Origin: Robiginitomaculum antarcticum DSM 21748
GTDB lineage: Bacteria > Pseudomonadota > Alphaproteobacteria > Caulobacterales > Maricaulaceae
Assembly (NCBI RefSeq): GCF_000365025.1
Contig: NZ_KB823011.1
Coordinates: 372,001-436,000 of the forward strand
DNA length: 64,000 bases
Direction of reading: 5' to 3'
The notes under the pieces are model-generated. The model was not told the DNA's origin, searched no databases, and saw nothing but the letters and a program-made list of their open reading frames with translations. This document shows, piece after piece, positions 10,856-20,033 of this stretch (positions within the stretch are counted from its first letter, which is position 1; every line of letters begins with the position of its first letter). Made by a program: the position numbers and the translations under genes.

Positions 10856-12160
10856 ATGTCCGCCGACGCCAATAATGCCACTGCGCATTTGTCCAATTAT
10901 TTCACGCAGAGTTTGAAAGATCGCGATCCCGATCTTTATGCGTCGATGGCGGACGAGCTTGACCGTCAGCAGCATGAGATTGAGCTGATTGCCTCTGAAA
11001 ATATCGTCTCCAAAGCGGTTCTTGAAGCGCAGGGCAGCGTGCTGACGAACAAATATGCCGAAGGCTATCCGGGAAAACGCTATTATGGCGGGTGCCAGCA
11101 TGTGGATGTGACCGAGCAGCTTGCTATAGACCGCGCCTGCGAGTTGTTTGAGTGCGGGTTCGCCAATGTGCAGCCCAATTCAGGCAGTCAGGCTAACCAA
11201 GGCGTTTTCCTTGCGCTATTGTCGCCCGGCGATACCATTATGGGCATGGACCTCGCGTCCGGCGGGCATCTAACCCACGGCGCGCCACCCAATATGAGCG
11301 GCAAATGGTTTAACGCTGTCACATATGGCGTCGACGAGACCACCCATCTGATTGATTATGACCAAGTCGAGCGTCTCGCGCTCGAGCATAAACCCAAGCT
11401 CATTATTTGCGGGGGCAGCGCTTATAGCCGCCAAGTCGATTTTGCGCGCTTCCGCGCTATTGCGGACAAAGTCGATGCCTATCTCCATGTTGATATGGCT
11501 CATTTTGCTGGACTGGTCGCAGGCGGTACCCATCCATCGCCATTTCCGCACGCTCATGTGGCCACGACAACCACACATAAGACATTACGCGGCCCGCGCG
11601 GGGGCATGATCCTGACCAATGACGAAAAGTTGGCTAAGAAGTTTAACTCCGCCATCTTTCCGGGCCTTCAAGGCGGCCCGCTTATGCATGTTATCGCGGG
11701 CAAAGCCGTCGCATTTGGCGATGCACTCAAGCCCGAGTTTAAAGCCTATAGCCAAGCCGTCATTGATAATTGCAAAGCCATGGCGCAGGCTTTGGTTGAG
11801 GCTGGATACGCTGTTGTCTCCGGCGGTACGGATACGCATTTGGCGCTGATTGACCTGTCCCCCAAAGGCGTAAAGGGCAATGCGGCGGAGAAAGCTTTGG
11901 GCCGCGCCTATATTACCTGCAATAAAAACGGCATTCCGAATGACCCTGAAAAATTCACGGTCACATCCGGCATTCGCGTCGGCTCCCCGGCGGGAACTAC
12001 GCGCGGTTTCGGCGCGGCAGAGTTTACGCAGATTGGCAAGCTGATGGCCGAGGTTCTGGACGCTCTCGCGGATAACCCCAAAGGCAATCCGGATGTCGAA
12101 GCCAGCGTGCGCGAGCGCGTCAAAGCGCTTACGGCAAGATTTCCAATCTACGGCGGTTAA
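10856..12160 (+). CDS. glyA: Serine hydroxymethyltransferase
   Basis: PLP enzyme that interconverts serine and glycine while charging tetrahydrofolate with a one-carbon unit. Conserved segments include [36 protein letters not shown] and the PLP lysine in [14 protein letters not shown] (about residue 240). The 434-residue length is normal, and AAGGAG lies just before the ATG. In alphaproteobacteria glyA is usually followed directly by nrdR and the riboflavin genes; here a thioesterase gene on the opposite strand lies between and overlaps the glyA stop by four bases. Confidence 0.97.
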   Translation: MSADANNATAHLSNYFTQSLKDRDPDLYASMADELDRQQHEIELIASENIVSKAVLEAQGSVLTNKYAEGYPGKRYYGGCQHVDVTEQLAIDRACELFECGFANVQPNSGSQANQGVFLALLSPGDTIMGMDLASGGHLTHGAPPNMSGKWFNAVTYGVDETTHLIDYDQVERLALEHKPKLIICGGSAYSRQVDFARFRAIADKVDAYLHVDMAHFAGLVAGGTHPSPFPHAHVATTTTHKTLRGPRGGMILTNDEKLAKKFNSAIFPGLQGGPLMHVIAGKAVAFGDALKPEFKAYSQAVIDNCKAMAQALVEAGYAVVSGGTDTHLALIDLSPKGVKGNAAEKALGRAYITCNKNGIPNDPEKFTVTSGIRVGSPAGTTRGFGAAEFTQIGKLMAEVLDALADNPKGNPDVEASVRERVKALTARFPIYGG

Positions 12161-12581
12161 TTTTTATCCGGCATGACATAAGTGACAATCGCGTGGCTAA
12201 CAGGTTTGGTTTCATCCGATGTATACATGGTGACAGAAAAGACGCCCAGCTTGCGGCCCATTTTCAAAGTCTTACAATGCGCTGTTAGAGTTTCGCCTTG
12301 AGCCGGGCGGAGAAAATCAATGTTCAAATTTGACGTCAATGCCATAGGCGTGACGCCTTTAAGCGTGAAGACCGCGACATATCCGGCGTGGTCGGCGAGC
12401 GCCATTTGGGTCGGGCCGGAGATAAAACCCCCGGGGCGGATGTTAAGGGGGCCCAGCGACATTTCTATCCAAACCTCGCCGGGTAGGGCGCGGGTTAATT
12501 TGGGAATTGTGAAGTCTGTTTCGATATGCGCGAAGGCGGTCTCGAAAAAGCATTGATTTCATCTATATTCACGGCTGACAT
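12157..12581 (-). pseudogene. PaaI-like hotdog thioesterase with an apparent frameshift near its N-terminus
   Basis: A hotdog-fold acyl-CoA thioesterase is read from 12462 down, with the family core LNIRPGGFISGPTQMALADHAG and NLNIDFLRPAQGE. That ORF starts inside the fold: the same frame upstream still codes family-like sequence (ETAFAHIETDFTIPKLTRALPGEVWIE) but has no start codon. A second frame opens with ATG at 12581 and codes [12 protein letters not shown]. The two join if one base is added to the run of five A at 12545–12549 (plus strand), giving DEINAFFETAF and a product of 141 residues, normal for the family. It is therefore either a homopolymer frameshift, a base-calling error, or a truncated gene using the ATG at 12462. 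It converges on glyA and diverges from nrdR. Confidence 0.75.
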
Positions 12582-12664
12582 ATGGGCTCGATTTTCTTTG
12601 CATTAGAGACTGGAAATCTGACCTGTCTGATATAGGGTTCGCTCAAGATATAAAGAGGTTATCC

Positions 12665-13126
12665 ATGCGTTGCCCGTTTTGCGGATCAGAAGATACACAG
12701 GTCAAAGACAGCCGCAGCGCCGAAGACGGTAATGCGATCCGCCGCCGCCGGCAGTGCAATAGCTGCGCGGCGCGGTTCACAACATTTGAACGCGTGCAAC
12801 TGCGCGAGCTGACCGTGGTAAAAAAAGCCGGGCGCCGCGTGCCTTTTGACCGCGATAAAATGATGCGCAGCGTTAATATTGCGATGCAAAAACGTCCCGT
12901 TAGCGCCGACCAGATTGAGCAAATGCTGTCGGGCATTGTGCGCCGCCTTGAGAGTATGGGCGAGCTGGAAGTGTCATCCGATGTCATTGGCGCGGCCATC
13001 ATGGAAGGCCTCGCCAATCTGGATAGCGTCGCCTATGTCCGATATGCCAGCGTCTATAAAGATTTTAAAGAAACCAAAGACTTCGAAGCGTTTATTGGCG
13101 ACGAAAAACTGGACGGGGCAGAATAG
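12665..13126 (+). CDS. nrdR: Transcriptional repressor NrdR
   Basis: ATP/dATP-sensing repressor of ribonucleotide reductase genes. The N-terminal zinc ribbon has the pairs CPFC (residues 3–6) and CNSC (about 31–34), and the ATP-cone domain follows ([20 protein letters not shown] onward). The length of 153 residues is normal. AAGAGG precedes the ATG. It is the first gene of the run into the riboflavin operon, with ribD eight bases downstream; this gene pair is conserved in many proteobacteria. Confidence 0.96.
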   Translation: MRCPFCGSEDTQVKDSRSAEDGNAIRRRRQCNSCAARFTTFERVQLRELTVVKKAGRRVPFDRDKMMRSVNIAMQKRPVSADQIEQMLSGIVRRLESMGELEVSSDVIGAAIMEGLANLDSVAYVRYASVYKDFKETKDFEAFIGDEKLDGAE

Positions 13127-13134
13127 GCCGCGCT

Positions 13135-13788
13135 ATGTCACGCCCCCGTATCACCCTAAAACTTGCCACCTCGTTGGACGGTAAGATCGCGCTGGCTAAT
13201 GGCGAGTCCGAATGGATTACGGGCGAAAAAGCGCGCGCCGAAGGTCGTAAAATGCGTGGCGGCCATGACGCCATATGCGTTGGCGCGAATACGGCGGTGC
13301 TGGATAATCCGCAGCTCACCACTCGAGAGGGCGATTTGCCTGACCCCATGCGCGTGGTTTTTGACAGTCAAATACGTCTTTTGCCTGATACAAATTTGGC
13401 GCAAACAGCGCAGGCTGTTCCTGTTGTCTTATTCTGCGCTGCTGGCAATGAACATGGCGAGTCCGCACAGACGCTGACAAAATTAGGCGTCAAAGTTCTG
13501 CCGCTCCCTATGACGACGGGTGGCCTCGAAATTGAGGCTGCATTGTCCGGCTTGTGGCACATTGGCGTGCGGTCTCTCTTGCTTGAAGGCGGCGGGCTGC
13601 TGACCGCCAGTTTCGTCAAAGCCGATGTCATTGACCGTATTGAATGGTTCCGCGCGCCAATGATATTGGGCGGCGATGGCCGCGACGGGGTGGGGCCGCT
13701 GGGTCTTAACTCTATGTCCGCCGTTAACCGCCTGACCCGTATATCCGCGCGCGAGATTGGCGACGATATGTGGGAGACATACGAATAA
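13135..13788 (+). CDS. ribD: RibD-type 5-amino-6-(5-phosphoribosylamino)uracil reductase, reductase domain only
   Basis: Performs the reduction step after pyrimidine deamination in riboflavin synthesis. The 217 residues match only the C-terminal RibD reductase domain: RPRITLKLATSLDGKIA, GANTAVLDNPQLTTR, and LLLEGGGLLTASFV. The zinc deaminase domain (HAE and PCxxxGxxPPC motifs) that normally forms the first ~145 residues is absent, and only eight bases separate the ATG from the nrdR stop, so it is not hidden upstream. The deaminase must be encoded elsewhere in the genome. The gene is translationally coupled to ribE through a TAATG overlap. Confidence 0.9.
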   Translation: MSRPRITLKLATSLDGKIALANGESEWITGEKARAEGRKMRGGHDAICVGANTAVLDNPQLTTREGDLPDPMRVVFDSQIRLLPDTNLAQTAQAVPVVLFCAAGNEHGESAQTLTKLGVKVLPLPMTTGGLEIEAALSGLWHIGVRSLLLEGGGLLTASFVKADVIDRIEWFRAPMILGGDGRDGVGPLGLNSMSAVNRLTRISAREIGDDMWETYE

Positions 13789-14414
13789 TGTTCACAGGCA
13801 TTATTACAGATATTGGTGAAGTGAACGCGATTATCCGCGACAGCCAAGGGGAGTGGGGCGACACGCGCATGGATATATCCTGCGCTTATGACCCCGATAC
13901 GATCGACATCGGCGCGTCTATCGCGCTGTCCGGCGCGTGCATGACGGTAATTGAAAAAACCAAAACTGATGCGGGATGTATCTTTGCTGTCGAAGTCTCC
14001 GATGAAAGCCTGTCCAAAACGCATTTAGGGCAATGGGACAAAGGCCGTAAAATCAATCTGGAACGCGCGATGAAAGTCGGCGATGAATATGGCGGGCATA
14101 TGGTGTCAGGCCATGTTGACGGTATCGGCGAAGTCTTATCTATCAGTGCCGTTGCAGGATCGCATAATATCCGCTTTTCAATGCCGGCTGACCTTCGATT
14201 TGCGATCGCGCCCAAAGGCTCGATCACCATTGATGGCGTATCATTGACGGTTAACGCAGTCGGCGGGGACTGGTTTGAGGTCAATATCATCCCCCATACA
14301 TGGGAGGTGACGACATTGGGCCAACTACAGTCAAACGATAAAGTAAATCTGGAAATCGACACTATCGCGCGCTATGTGGCGCGGTATCTCGCCCATATGA
14401 AAGAGACGATGTGA
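13788..14414 (+). CDS. ribE: Riboflavin synthase (alpha subunit)
   Basis: Dismutates two 6,7-dimethyl-8-ribityllumazine molecules to riboflavin. The protein begins MFTGIITDIGEV, the standard N-terminus, and shows the two lumazine-binding repeats, the second around GGHMVSGHVDGIGEVL. The start ATG at 13788 shares a base with the stop of ribD (TAATG); an upstream in-frame ATG at 13770 inside ribD is rejected because the family always starts at MFTG. Length is 208 residues. Some nomenclatures call this gene ribC. Confidence 0.96.
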   Translation: MFTGIITDIGEVNAIIRDSQGEWGDTRMDISCAYDPDTIDIGASIALSGACMTVIEKTKTDAGCIFAVEVSDESLSKTHLGQWDKGRKINLERAMKVGDEYGGHMVSGHVDGIGEVLSISAVAGSHNIRFSMPADLRFAIAPKGSITIDGVSLTVNAVGGDWFEVNIIPHTWEVTTLGQLQSNDKVNLEIDTIARYVARYLAHMKETM

Positions 14415-15556
14415 CTGATTTAAACGAAGCGACATTCCAGGATGTTTATAATCTAGCGACGCCTGAAGAAATCATCGATGATGCCCGCAATGGCCGTATG
14501 TATATCCTTGTCGATGCTGAAGACCGCGAGAATGAAGGTGATCTGATTATACCGGCCCAATTTGCGACGCCTGACGCGATTAATTTCATGGCTCGGTTTG
14601 GCCGCGGACTGATTTGCTTGGCGATGGAACAAGAAAAAGCCGACGAGCTTGGCCTGAAAAATATGAGCGCCGAGAACCGCTCGCGCTTTGAAACCGCATT
14701 TACGCAGTCTATCGAAGCCCGCGAAGGCGTCACAACCGGTATTAGCGCCGGTGATCGCAGCCATACCATCCAGACGGCGATTGATCAGGACAGCCGCGCC
14801 GACGATATCGTGACGCCCGGCCATATGTTTCCGATTATCGCTAAAGATGGCGGCGTTTTGGTCCGCACGGGCCATACCGAGGCCAGCGTTGATATTTCGC
14901 GCATGGCAGGGCTGAACCCGTCCGCCGTGATTTGTGAGATCATGAATGATGACGGCACAATGGCCCGCCTCGATGATCTGGTGAAATTTGCGCAGTTCCA
15001 CGGTCTGAAAATCGGCACGATTGAAGATTTGGTCGCCTACCGGATGAAGAAAGATCACTTCGTCAAACATATCGCCAGCAGCGATTTTACATCGCAAAAT
15101 GGTGACGAGTTTAAAATTCATATCTATCGTAACTTCCTTGATGGATTAGAGCATGTGGCTTTGACCAAAGGCGAGGCCGTCAAAGGCCAAGAGAGTCTTG
15201 TGCGCGTGCACAAAGTCGATTTTGCCGGTGATATTCTCTATGAGGAAAGTCCGCGCTCCGGCTTGATCTGGGACGCGATGAAGCAGCTCGCCGCGCATGA
15301 CGGACACGCCGTCCTAATCCTTATTCGTGAAGGCTCTATAGATACATTGCTCGAACGCCTCGGCGCCCATAAAAGCGTTGTTGACCGCAAAGAACAAAAT
15401 ATCCGCGAATATGGCGTTGGCGCGCAAATGCTGGCTCATCAGGGTGTGCATAAAATGCGCCTGATTACCAATGTAATGCCCAAACTTATCGGGCTAGAAG
15501 CTTATGATTTGGAGTTAACCGGAATTACGCCGTTGATTAAAGGAGGCAAGTCATGA
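14411..15556 (+). CDS. ribB: 3,4-dihydroxy-2-butanone-4-phosphate synthase with a degenerate GTP cyclohydrolase II domain (RibBX-like)
   Basis: The N-terminal domain (about residues 15–220) is a DHBP synthase with EDRENEGDLIIPA, TTGISAGDRSHTI and GHTEASVDISRMAGL, which carry the acidic loop and metal ligands. The C-terminal domain has the RibA fold, but where active GTP cyclohydrolase II has its three zinc cysteines the sequence reads VRVHKVDFAGDILYEE, and there is no cysteine anywhere in this domain. It is therefore probably inactive as a cyclohydrolase, like the RibBX variants known in proteobacteria. Translation starts at a GTG overlapping the ribE stop (GTGA). The GTP cyclohydrolase II step would need another gene. 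Confidence 0.92.
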   Translation: MTDLNEATFQDVYNLATPEEIIDDARNGRMYILVDAEDRENEGDLIIPAQFATPDAINFMARFGRGLICLAMEQEKADELGLKNMSAENRSRFETAFTQSIEAREGVTTGISAGDRSHTIQTAIDQDSRADDIVTPGHMFPIIAKDGGVLVRTGHTEASVDISRMAGLNPSAVICEIMNDDGTMARLDDLVKFAQFHGLKIGTIEDLVAYRMKKDHFVKHIASSDFTSQNGDEFKIHIYRNFLDGLEHVALTKGEAVKGQESLVRVHKVDFAGDILYEESPRSGLIWDAMKQLAAHDGHAVLILIREGSIDTLLERLGAHKSVVDRKEQNIREYGVGAQMLAHQGVHKMRLITNVMPKLIGLEAYDLELTGITPLIKGGKS

Positions 15557-16008
15557 CAAAAATACTGGTTGTCGAAGCCCGCTTTTACGAGGACTATTCC
15601 GACATGTTGCTTGAAGGTGCGTTGGACGTGCTACAAGCGGCCAAGGCGCATATCACCAAAGTGACCGTGCCGGGCGCGCTGGAAATTCCGCATGTAATTT
15701 CTATGGCCGAGGCTGCCCAGAAAAATAAAAAAGAGGGCGGCTTTGACGGCTACGTTGCGCTGGGCTGCGTTATTCGCGGGGAAACCAGTCATTATGATTA
15801 TGTCTGCGAGCAGAGCGCGAGGGCGATTATGGACCTCGCGGTTAATCAGCAACTGGCCATTGGCAACGGTATTATCACAGTCGAGAATGACAAGCAGGCA
15901 AAGGCCCGCGCGGACAAAACCAAAAAAGACAAAGGCGGCTTTGCGGCGAATGCCTGTCTGAAGATGATTAAAATCCGCAGCGAACTTAATGCTGGCGGGA
16001 CCGCGTAA
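15553..16008 (+). CDS. ribH: 6,7-dimethyl-8-ribityllumazine synthase
   Basis: Condenses the ribitylamino-pyrimidine with dihydroxybutanone phosphate to form lumazine, the last intermediate before riboflavin. Family segments visible: VVEARFYEDYSDMLLEGA, VPGALEIPHVISMAE, YVALGCVIRGETSHYDYV and GIITVENDKQAKARAD. GGAGG sits before the ATG, which overlaps the ribBA-like stop by four bases. Length is 151 residues. nusB follows with a TAATG overlap. Confidence 0.96.
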   Translation: MTKILVVEARFYEDYSDMLLEGALDVLQAAKAHITKVTVPGALEIPHVISMAEAAQKNKKEGGFDGYVALGCVIRGETSHYDYVCEQSARAIMDLAVNQQLAIGNGIITVENDKQAKARADKTKKDKGGFAANACLKMIKIRSELNAGGTA

Positions 16009-16466
16009 TGGACGTGACGTCCGAACTTCGCGGCGCCTCTCGATTGGCGGCCGTGCAGGCGCTCTATCAGATGGAACTGTCCGGGCAGGGTGCAGGCGAT
16101 GTCGTCATGCAATTTCGCAATAAGGCTTTCGGCTATGATGGCGAAAAAGGCTATAAAGCGGCTGACGAGGAATTTTTCGAAGAGTTAGTGCGCGGTGTAG
16201 TGCGGGAGCAAAATGATATTGACGCAAAAATTGCGGTGCGTCTGAACCAGAAATGGAGACTGTCACGGCTGGACACGACACTGCGGGCGATTATGCGGGC
16301 AGCGGTGTTTGAACTGGCTTATCGCGTCGATGTTCCGGCCAAAGTTGTGATTGACGAATATGTTACCCTGTCCATGAGCTTTTATGACGGACCCGAGCCG
16401 AAATTCGTCAATGCCTCTTTGGACAATCTGGCGCGCGATGTGCGCGCTAGCGAATTTTCAGCATAA
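16008..16466 (+). CDS. nusB: Transcription antitermination factor NusB
   Basis: RNA-binding helical protein that works with NusE/S10 in antitermination of rRNA operons. The N-terminus SRLAAVQALYQMELSG and the C-terminal RAAVFELAYRVDVPAKVVIDEYVTLSMSF with FVNASLDNLAR are diagnostic. Length is 152 residues. The ribH–nusB–thiL order is widely conserved. Its ATG shares one base with the ribH stop. Confidence 0.96.
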   Translation: MDVTSELRGASRLAAVQALYQMELSGQGAGDVVMQFRNKAFGYDGEKGYKAADEEFFEELVRGVVREQNDIDAKIAVRLNQKWRLSRLDTTLRAIMRAAVFELAYRVDVPAKVVIDEYVTLSMSFYDGPEPKFVNASLDNLARDVRASEFSA

Positions 16467-16472
16467 TCTGTG

Positions 16473-17426
16473 ATGGGTGAATTTGATTTCATCCAAACCT
16501 ATCTGGCGCCTCTCGCGGGCCGTGAAGGGCTCGGCCTGCTTGACGACGCGGCGCTGCTTAGCCCCCCGCTTGGCCGGGACCTAGTAATCACGCAAGATAC
16601 AATGGTTGAAGGCGTGCATTTTCCGAGTGGTCAGTGGGGCGCGGGGACGGCCGAAAAACTGCTTCGCGTCAATCTTTCTGATCTGGCCGCCAAGGGCGCT
16701 ACGCCGTGGGGCTATTTCCTGTCGCTGTCACTGCCGCGCGCCATGGATGAGCGCTGGCTCTCGGGATTTGCCAAAGGGTTGGAAGCCGGGCAGCAGGCCT
16801 TTGACTGGCATGTCATGGGCGGCGACACGACCCGTATAGACGGGCCCCTCGTCATTAGCTTAACCGCTATTGGGACTGTCCCAAGCGGCAAAATGGTCAA
16901 GCGCAGCGGCGCGTCTATTGGCGATATCATTTACGTAACGGGAACAATTGGTGATGCCATGCTGGGTCTGGACCTGGCGATGGGCCGCGCGGTTATTCCG
17001 GTCAGCGGGCAGGGTCTTATGGTCTGGGAAGAGGCCTATCAACGGCCCGAGCCGCGACTGTTTATCCGTAAATGGCTGCGCGATAACGCAAGCGCTTCAA
17101 TTGATGTTTCTGATGGATTACTCGCCGATGCGCAGCATATCGCAAGCGCCTCGAATGTCGGTTTAACCCTCAATCTTAGTGATATCCACTTTAGCGCGCC
17201 AACGCGCGAATGGGCTATGGCGCAAGATGATCCGCAAGCGGCAATGGTACGCCTCATCACAGCCGGTGATGATTATGAAATCCTGTTTACCAGCGCCGCT
17301 AATGTCACATCAATCAATAGTGTGTCTGTGACGGCGATAGGAATAGTGACCGCTGAGGGAAGCAAACTTTTAAGCCCCAATGGCGTCGACATTACCCCTG
17401 CCCAAACAGGATACCGCCACTTTTAG
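16473..17426 (+). CDS. thiL: Thiamine-monophosphate kinase
   Basis: Phosphorylates thiamine monophosphate to thiamine pyrophosphate. The AIR-synthase-like fold shows the nucleotide-binding acidic motifs GLLDDAALL, VITQDTMVEGVHFP, VNLSDLAAKGATPWGY, MGGDTTR and IDVSDGLLADAQHI. Two adjacent in-frame starts exist (GTG at 16470, ATG at 16473); the ATG is preferred. Length is 317 residues. It starts a few bases after the nusB stop and is the last gene of the riboflavin/nusB run; a promoter for hppA begins right after it. Confidence 0.95.
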   Translation: MGEFDFIQTYLAPLAGREGLGLLDDAALLSPPLGRDLVITQDTMVEGVHFPSGQWGAGTAEKLLRVNLSDLAAKGATPWGYFLSLSLPRAMDERWLSGFAKGLEAGQQAFDWHVMGGDTTRIDGPLVISLTAIGTVPSGKMVKRSGASIGDIIYVTGTIGDAMLGLDLAMGRAVIPVSGQGLMVWEEAYQRPEPRLFIRKWLRDNASASIDVSDGLLADAQHIASASNVGLTLNLSDIHFSAPTREWAMAQDDPQAAMVRLITAGDDYEILFTSAANVTSINSVSVTAIGIVTAEGSKLLSPNGVDITPAQTGYRHF

Positions 17427-17439
17427 CACGAAAATAACC

Positions 17440-17467
17440 TTGACCAGACATTAAGCCGCTTTAATGT
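17440..17467 (+). promoter_or_regulatory. Putative sigma-70 promoter of hppA
   Basis: A TTGACC at 17440–17445 and TAATGT at 17462–17467 are separated by 16 bases. Transcription would start near 17474 and leave a leader of roughly 160 bases before hppA. The assignment is by eye; no transcript evidence is available. Confidence 0.5.
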
Positions 17468-17483
17468 GCCGCCATAACCGCGG

Positions 17484-17609
17484 GGGGAAGCGTGCCTGAG
17501 AGGGGGCGGCCAACTCCATTATCGCGAGGGGAAGCGCTCACAGTGTCAGTGACACTGTCGAAGCGGCCAACTTCATAACACCGCAGCCTAGACCCAAAAC
17601 GGGCAGGCT
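17484..17609 (+). promoter_or_regulatory. Repetitive, structured 5' leader of hppA (candidate cis-regulatory RNA)
   Basis: Two sequence boxes occur twice in the same order. Box A, GGGGAAGCG, lies at 17484–17492 and 17528–17536. Box B, GCGGCCAACTYCAT, lies at 17506–17519 and 17563–17576. The interval in the second unit is filled by a perfect 9-base inverted repeat with a one-base centre (17540–17558), while the first unit has an unrelated short spacer. A further hairpin at 17585–17609 (AGCCT and CCC pairing with GGG and AGGCT) lies just before the ribosome binding site GGGGAGAG. Conserved boxes around variable inserts, in tandem, resemble a doubled RNA aptamer, but binding-protein sites are equally possible. 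Confidence 0.45.
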
Positions 17610-17632
17610 CAAATTATGGGGAGAGATCAATC

Positions 17633-19732
17633 ATGACTCTTTATCTAATCATCGCAGCAGGCGTTCTTGCTGTATTATACGGGATTGTGACCCGTGCCAG
17701 CCTGATGAAGGCTTCCACCGGCAATGAACGTATGAACGAAATTGCCGGCGCCATTCAAGAAGGCGCGAAGGCTTATTTGAATAAACAATATAAAACGATT
17801 GCCATTGTCGGCGTTGTTGTCACCATACTGCTCTTCATATTATTTCGCAACGCGATTGCGCCTGTTGGCTTTGTCATCGGCGCGGTTCTGTCCGGCATTG
17901 CCGGATATGTCGGCATGCTTGTCTCTGTGCAGGCCAATGTCCGTACTACCGAAGCATCACGCAGTTCACTCGGCGCAGGCCTAAACGTAGCCTTCAAAGC
18001 GGGCGCAATCACAGGCATGCTTGTGGCCGGCCTCGCTTTGCTCGGTCTTTCTGTCTATTATATGATCTTGGTTGGCCCTATGGGCGCGGATTCACGTGAC
18101 GTTATTGACGGCCTGATCTCTCTATCTTTAGGCGCGTCATTAATCTCCGTTTTTGCCCGTCTGGGCGGCGGTATCTTTACTAAAGGCGCCGATGTCGGCG
18201 GTGATTTGGTCGGTAAAATCGAAGCCGGAATTCCCGAAGATGACCCCCGCAATCCTGCAACAATTGCTGATAATGTCGGCGATAATGTTGGCGATTGCGC
18301 AGGCATGGCGGCGGATCTGTTTGAAACTTATGTTGTCACAATTGCCGCGACAATGGTTCTGGGATCTATTCTGTTTAGCACCGTTGGCGTTCTTATCCTC
18401 TACCCCATGGCGATTGCGGCATCTTGCATTGTCACATCCATCATCGGTACATATTTTGTGAAACTCAGCAAAGGCTCAACCAATGTTATGGGCGCGCTTT
18501 ATAAGGGTCTGATTGTTACAGGCGTTTTGTCTGTCGGGGCTATCGCTCTTGTGACGCAGTTCGTTCTTGGCGGGTTTGGCGAAATTGCAGGGACGCCGTT
18601 CTCCGGTATGGACCTGTTGATCTGCGGCATTATCGGGCTGGTGATTACCGGCGCGATCGTTGTGATTACGGAATATTATACAGGCACGAAATACCGTCCT
18701 GTCCGCTCTGTCGCGGAAGCATCCGAGTCGGGTCACGGCACCAACGTTATCCAAGGCCTTGCGGTCTCTATGGAAGCGACAGCCATTCCGGTTCTGATCA
18801 TTGTGTTCGGTATCATCAGCACATATTCAATGGCCGGTCTCTACGGTATTGCGATTGCAGTTACAGCCATGCTAGGCGTCGCCGGGATGATTGTCGCGCT
18901 CGACGCCTTTGGTCCTGTGACCGATAATGCTGGCGGTATTGCGGAGATGGCAGAATTGCCATCTGAAGTGCGCAGTACAACAGATACACTCGACGCAGTG
19001 GGCAATACGACCAAAGCGGTCACGAAAGGCTACGCGATTGCGTCTGCCGGCCTGGGCGCCTTGGTTCTGTTTGCGGCTTATTACGAGGACGTGAAATATT
19101 TCGCGGCGAATGCAGAGCCGGGAACATTCTTTGACGGCCTTGTCGCAGATTTCTCACTGACTAATCCTTATGTCATTGTCGGTCTGTTTATCGGCGGCAT
19201 GTTGCCATATTTGTTCGGCGCGTGGGCGATGCAATCCGTCGGCCGCGCCGCTGCCGCAATCGTTGAAGAAGTCCGCCGTCAGTTTAAAGCGGATCCGGGC
19301 ATTATGAAAGGCACATCACGCCCCGATTATGCCAGGGCGGTTGACCTTCTGACGGGCGCAGCGATTAAAGAGATGATTAAACCCTCTTTGCTCCCCATCC
19401 TCGCGCCAATCGTTCTGTTCGTCGCTGTGAAGTACACGGCGGGTAATGCAGAAGCGATCTCCGCGCTTGGCGCCATGCTTCTCGGCGTAATTGTTACGGG
19501 TCTGTTCGTTGCGCTGTCTATGACAGCCGGCGGTGGCGCGTGGGATAATGCCAAGAAATATATCGAAGACGGTCACCATGGCGGTAAGGGCAGCGATGCT
19601 CACCAAGCCTCAATCACTGGCGATACCGTTGGTGATCCGTATAAAGATACAGCCGGCCCTGCTGTGAACCCGATGATTAAAATCACCAATATCATCGCGC
19701 TTCTCTTGCTGGCCGTATTGGCTCACTCATAG
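17633..19732 (+). CDS. hppA: Membrane-bound proton-translocating pyrophosphatase, K+-insensitive type
   Basis: Couples hydrolysis of pyrophosphate to ion pumping across the inner membrane. The 699-residue protein has about 16 hydrophobic segments and the catalytic acidic motifs [31 protein letters not shown] and, near the end, [22 protein letters not shown]. In [10 protein letters not shown] the lysine at residue 461 replaces the alanine of potassium-dependent enzymes, which points to the K+-independent H+ pump. GGGGAGAG precedes the ATG. It is transcribed alone from its own promoter through a long leader and ends at a strong terminator. Confidence 0.96.
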   Translation: MTLYLIIAAGVLAVLYGIVTRASLMKASTGNERMNEIAGAIQEGAKAYLNKQYKTIAIVGVVVTILLFILFRNAIAPVGFVIGAVLSGIAGYVGMLVSVQANVRTTEASRSSLGAGLNVAFKAGAITGMLVAGLALLGLSVYYMILVGPMGADSRDVIDGLISLSLGASLISVFARLGGGIFTKGADVGGDLVGKIEAGIPEDDPRNPATIADNVGDNVGDCAGMAADLFETYVVTIAATMVLGSILFSTVGVLILYPMAIAASCIVTSIIGTYFVKLSKGSTNVMGALYKGLIVTGVLSVGAIALVTQFVLGGFGEIAGTPFSGMDLLICGIIGLVITGAIVVITEYYTGTKYRPVRSVAEASESGHGTNVIQGLAVSMEATAIPVLIIVFGIISTYSMAGLYGIAIAVTAMLGVAGMIVALDAFGPVTDNAGGIAEMAELPSEVRSTTDTLDAVGNTTKAVTKGYAIASAGLGALVLFAAYYEDVKYFAANAEPGTFFDGLVADFSLTNPYVIVGLFIGGMLPYLFGAWAMQSVGRAAAAIVEEVRRQFKADPGIMKGTSRPDYARAVDLLTGAAIKEMIKPSLLPILAPIVLFVAVKYTAGNAEAISALGAMLLGVIVTGLFVALSMTAGGGAWDNAKKYIEDGHHGGKGSDAHQASITGDTVGDPYKDTAGPAVNPMIKITNIIALLLLAVLAHS

Positions 19733-19767
19733 CTCTATGCGGCTTTGCCGATTAGAATAAGCTTATA

Positions 19768-19806
19768 AAGCCTCGCTCTCAGATTTTGGAGGGCGGGGCT
19801 TTTTTT
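19768..19806 (+). terminator. Rho-independent terminator of hppA
   Basis: A 13-pair stem (AAGCCTCGCTCTC with GAGGGCGGGGCTT, two G-U pairs) with an 8-base loop is followed by a run of T. It begins 35 bases after the hppA stop. Confidence 0.9.
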
Positions 19807-19857
19807 CGTTTGTCTATCTCAATAATTTGTCTCTTTATCGCGTTGTAAGTAGGGCGT

Positions 19858-20033
19858 CCGTGCGGGCAATTCAGAACCGGAAAAATACCGGAAGGTTAAG
19901 GGTTTCGTTCTCAATCACCTTATGCACTCGAAAGCGCGTAAGAGGTTCATTTGCCCGAAGACAAGGTAGCCACCGCACGGCGACATGTCTGCCAGCGGCC
20001 ATGAGCCGGGGTTAGCCGTTCTAGCTCTCACTG
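19858..20033. other. Gene-free interval with strong base-pairing potential (possible structured RNA)
   Basis: About 320 bases between hppA and the next supported ORF hold no convincing protein gene. On the plus strand CCGTGC+GGGCAA (19858–19869) can pair with TTGCCC (19951–19956) and GCACGG (19975–19980). Inside are a CCGG hairpin (19877–19891) and a longer hairpin (19917–19925 with 19936–19946). A second domain follows, closed by GCCAG and CTGGC (about 19991–20033) with GAGC/GCTC inside it. No tmRNA tag, RNase P or SRP RNA core motif was found. The RNA strand is undetermined because both strands pair equally well. Confidence 0.35.

Noticed and set aside
13368-14024. 218-residue minus-strand ORF across ribD and ribE
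   Set aside because: Shadow frame of two certain genes; its translation resembles no protein.
17470-17632. TPP riboswitch before hppA, suggested by CTGAGAGG and the neighbouring thiL
   Set aside because: The second conserved TPP region (ACCTGAT…) is absent and hppA is not a thiamine gene.
19827-20015. 62-residue ORF on the plus strand after hppA
   Set aside because: Basic, low-complexity translation with no start signal or recognisable motif, and it overlaps the structured interval.
19858-20033. tmRNA, SRP RNA or RNase P RNA
   Set aside because: No tag peptide coding sequence, no GGAAGC-type SRP core and no GAGGAAAGTCC-type RNase P core.
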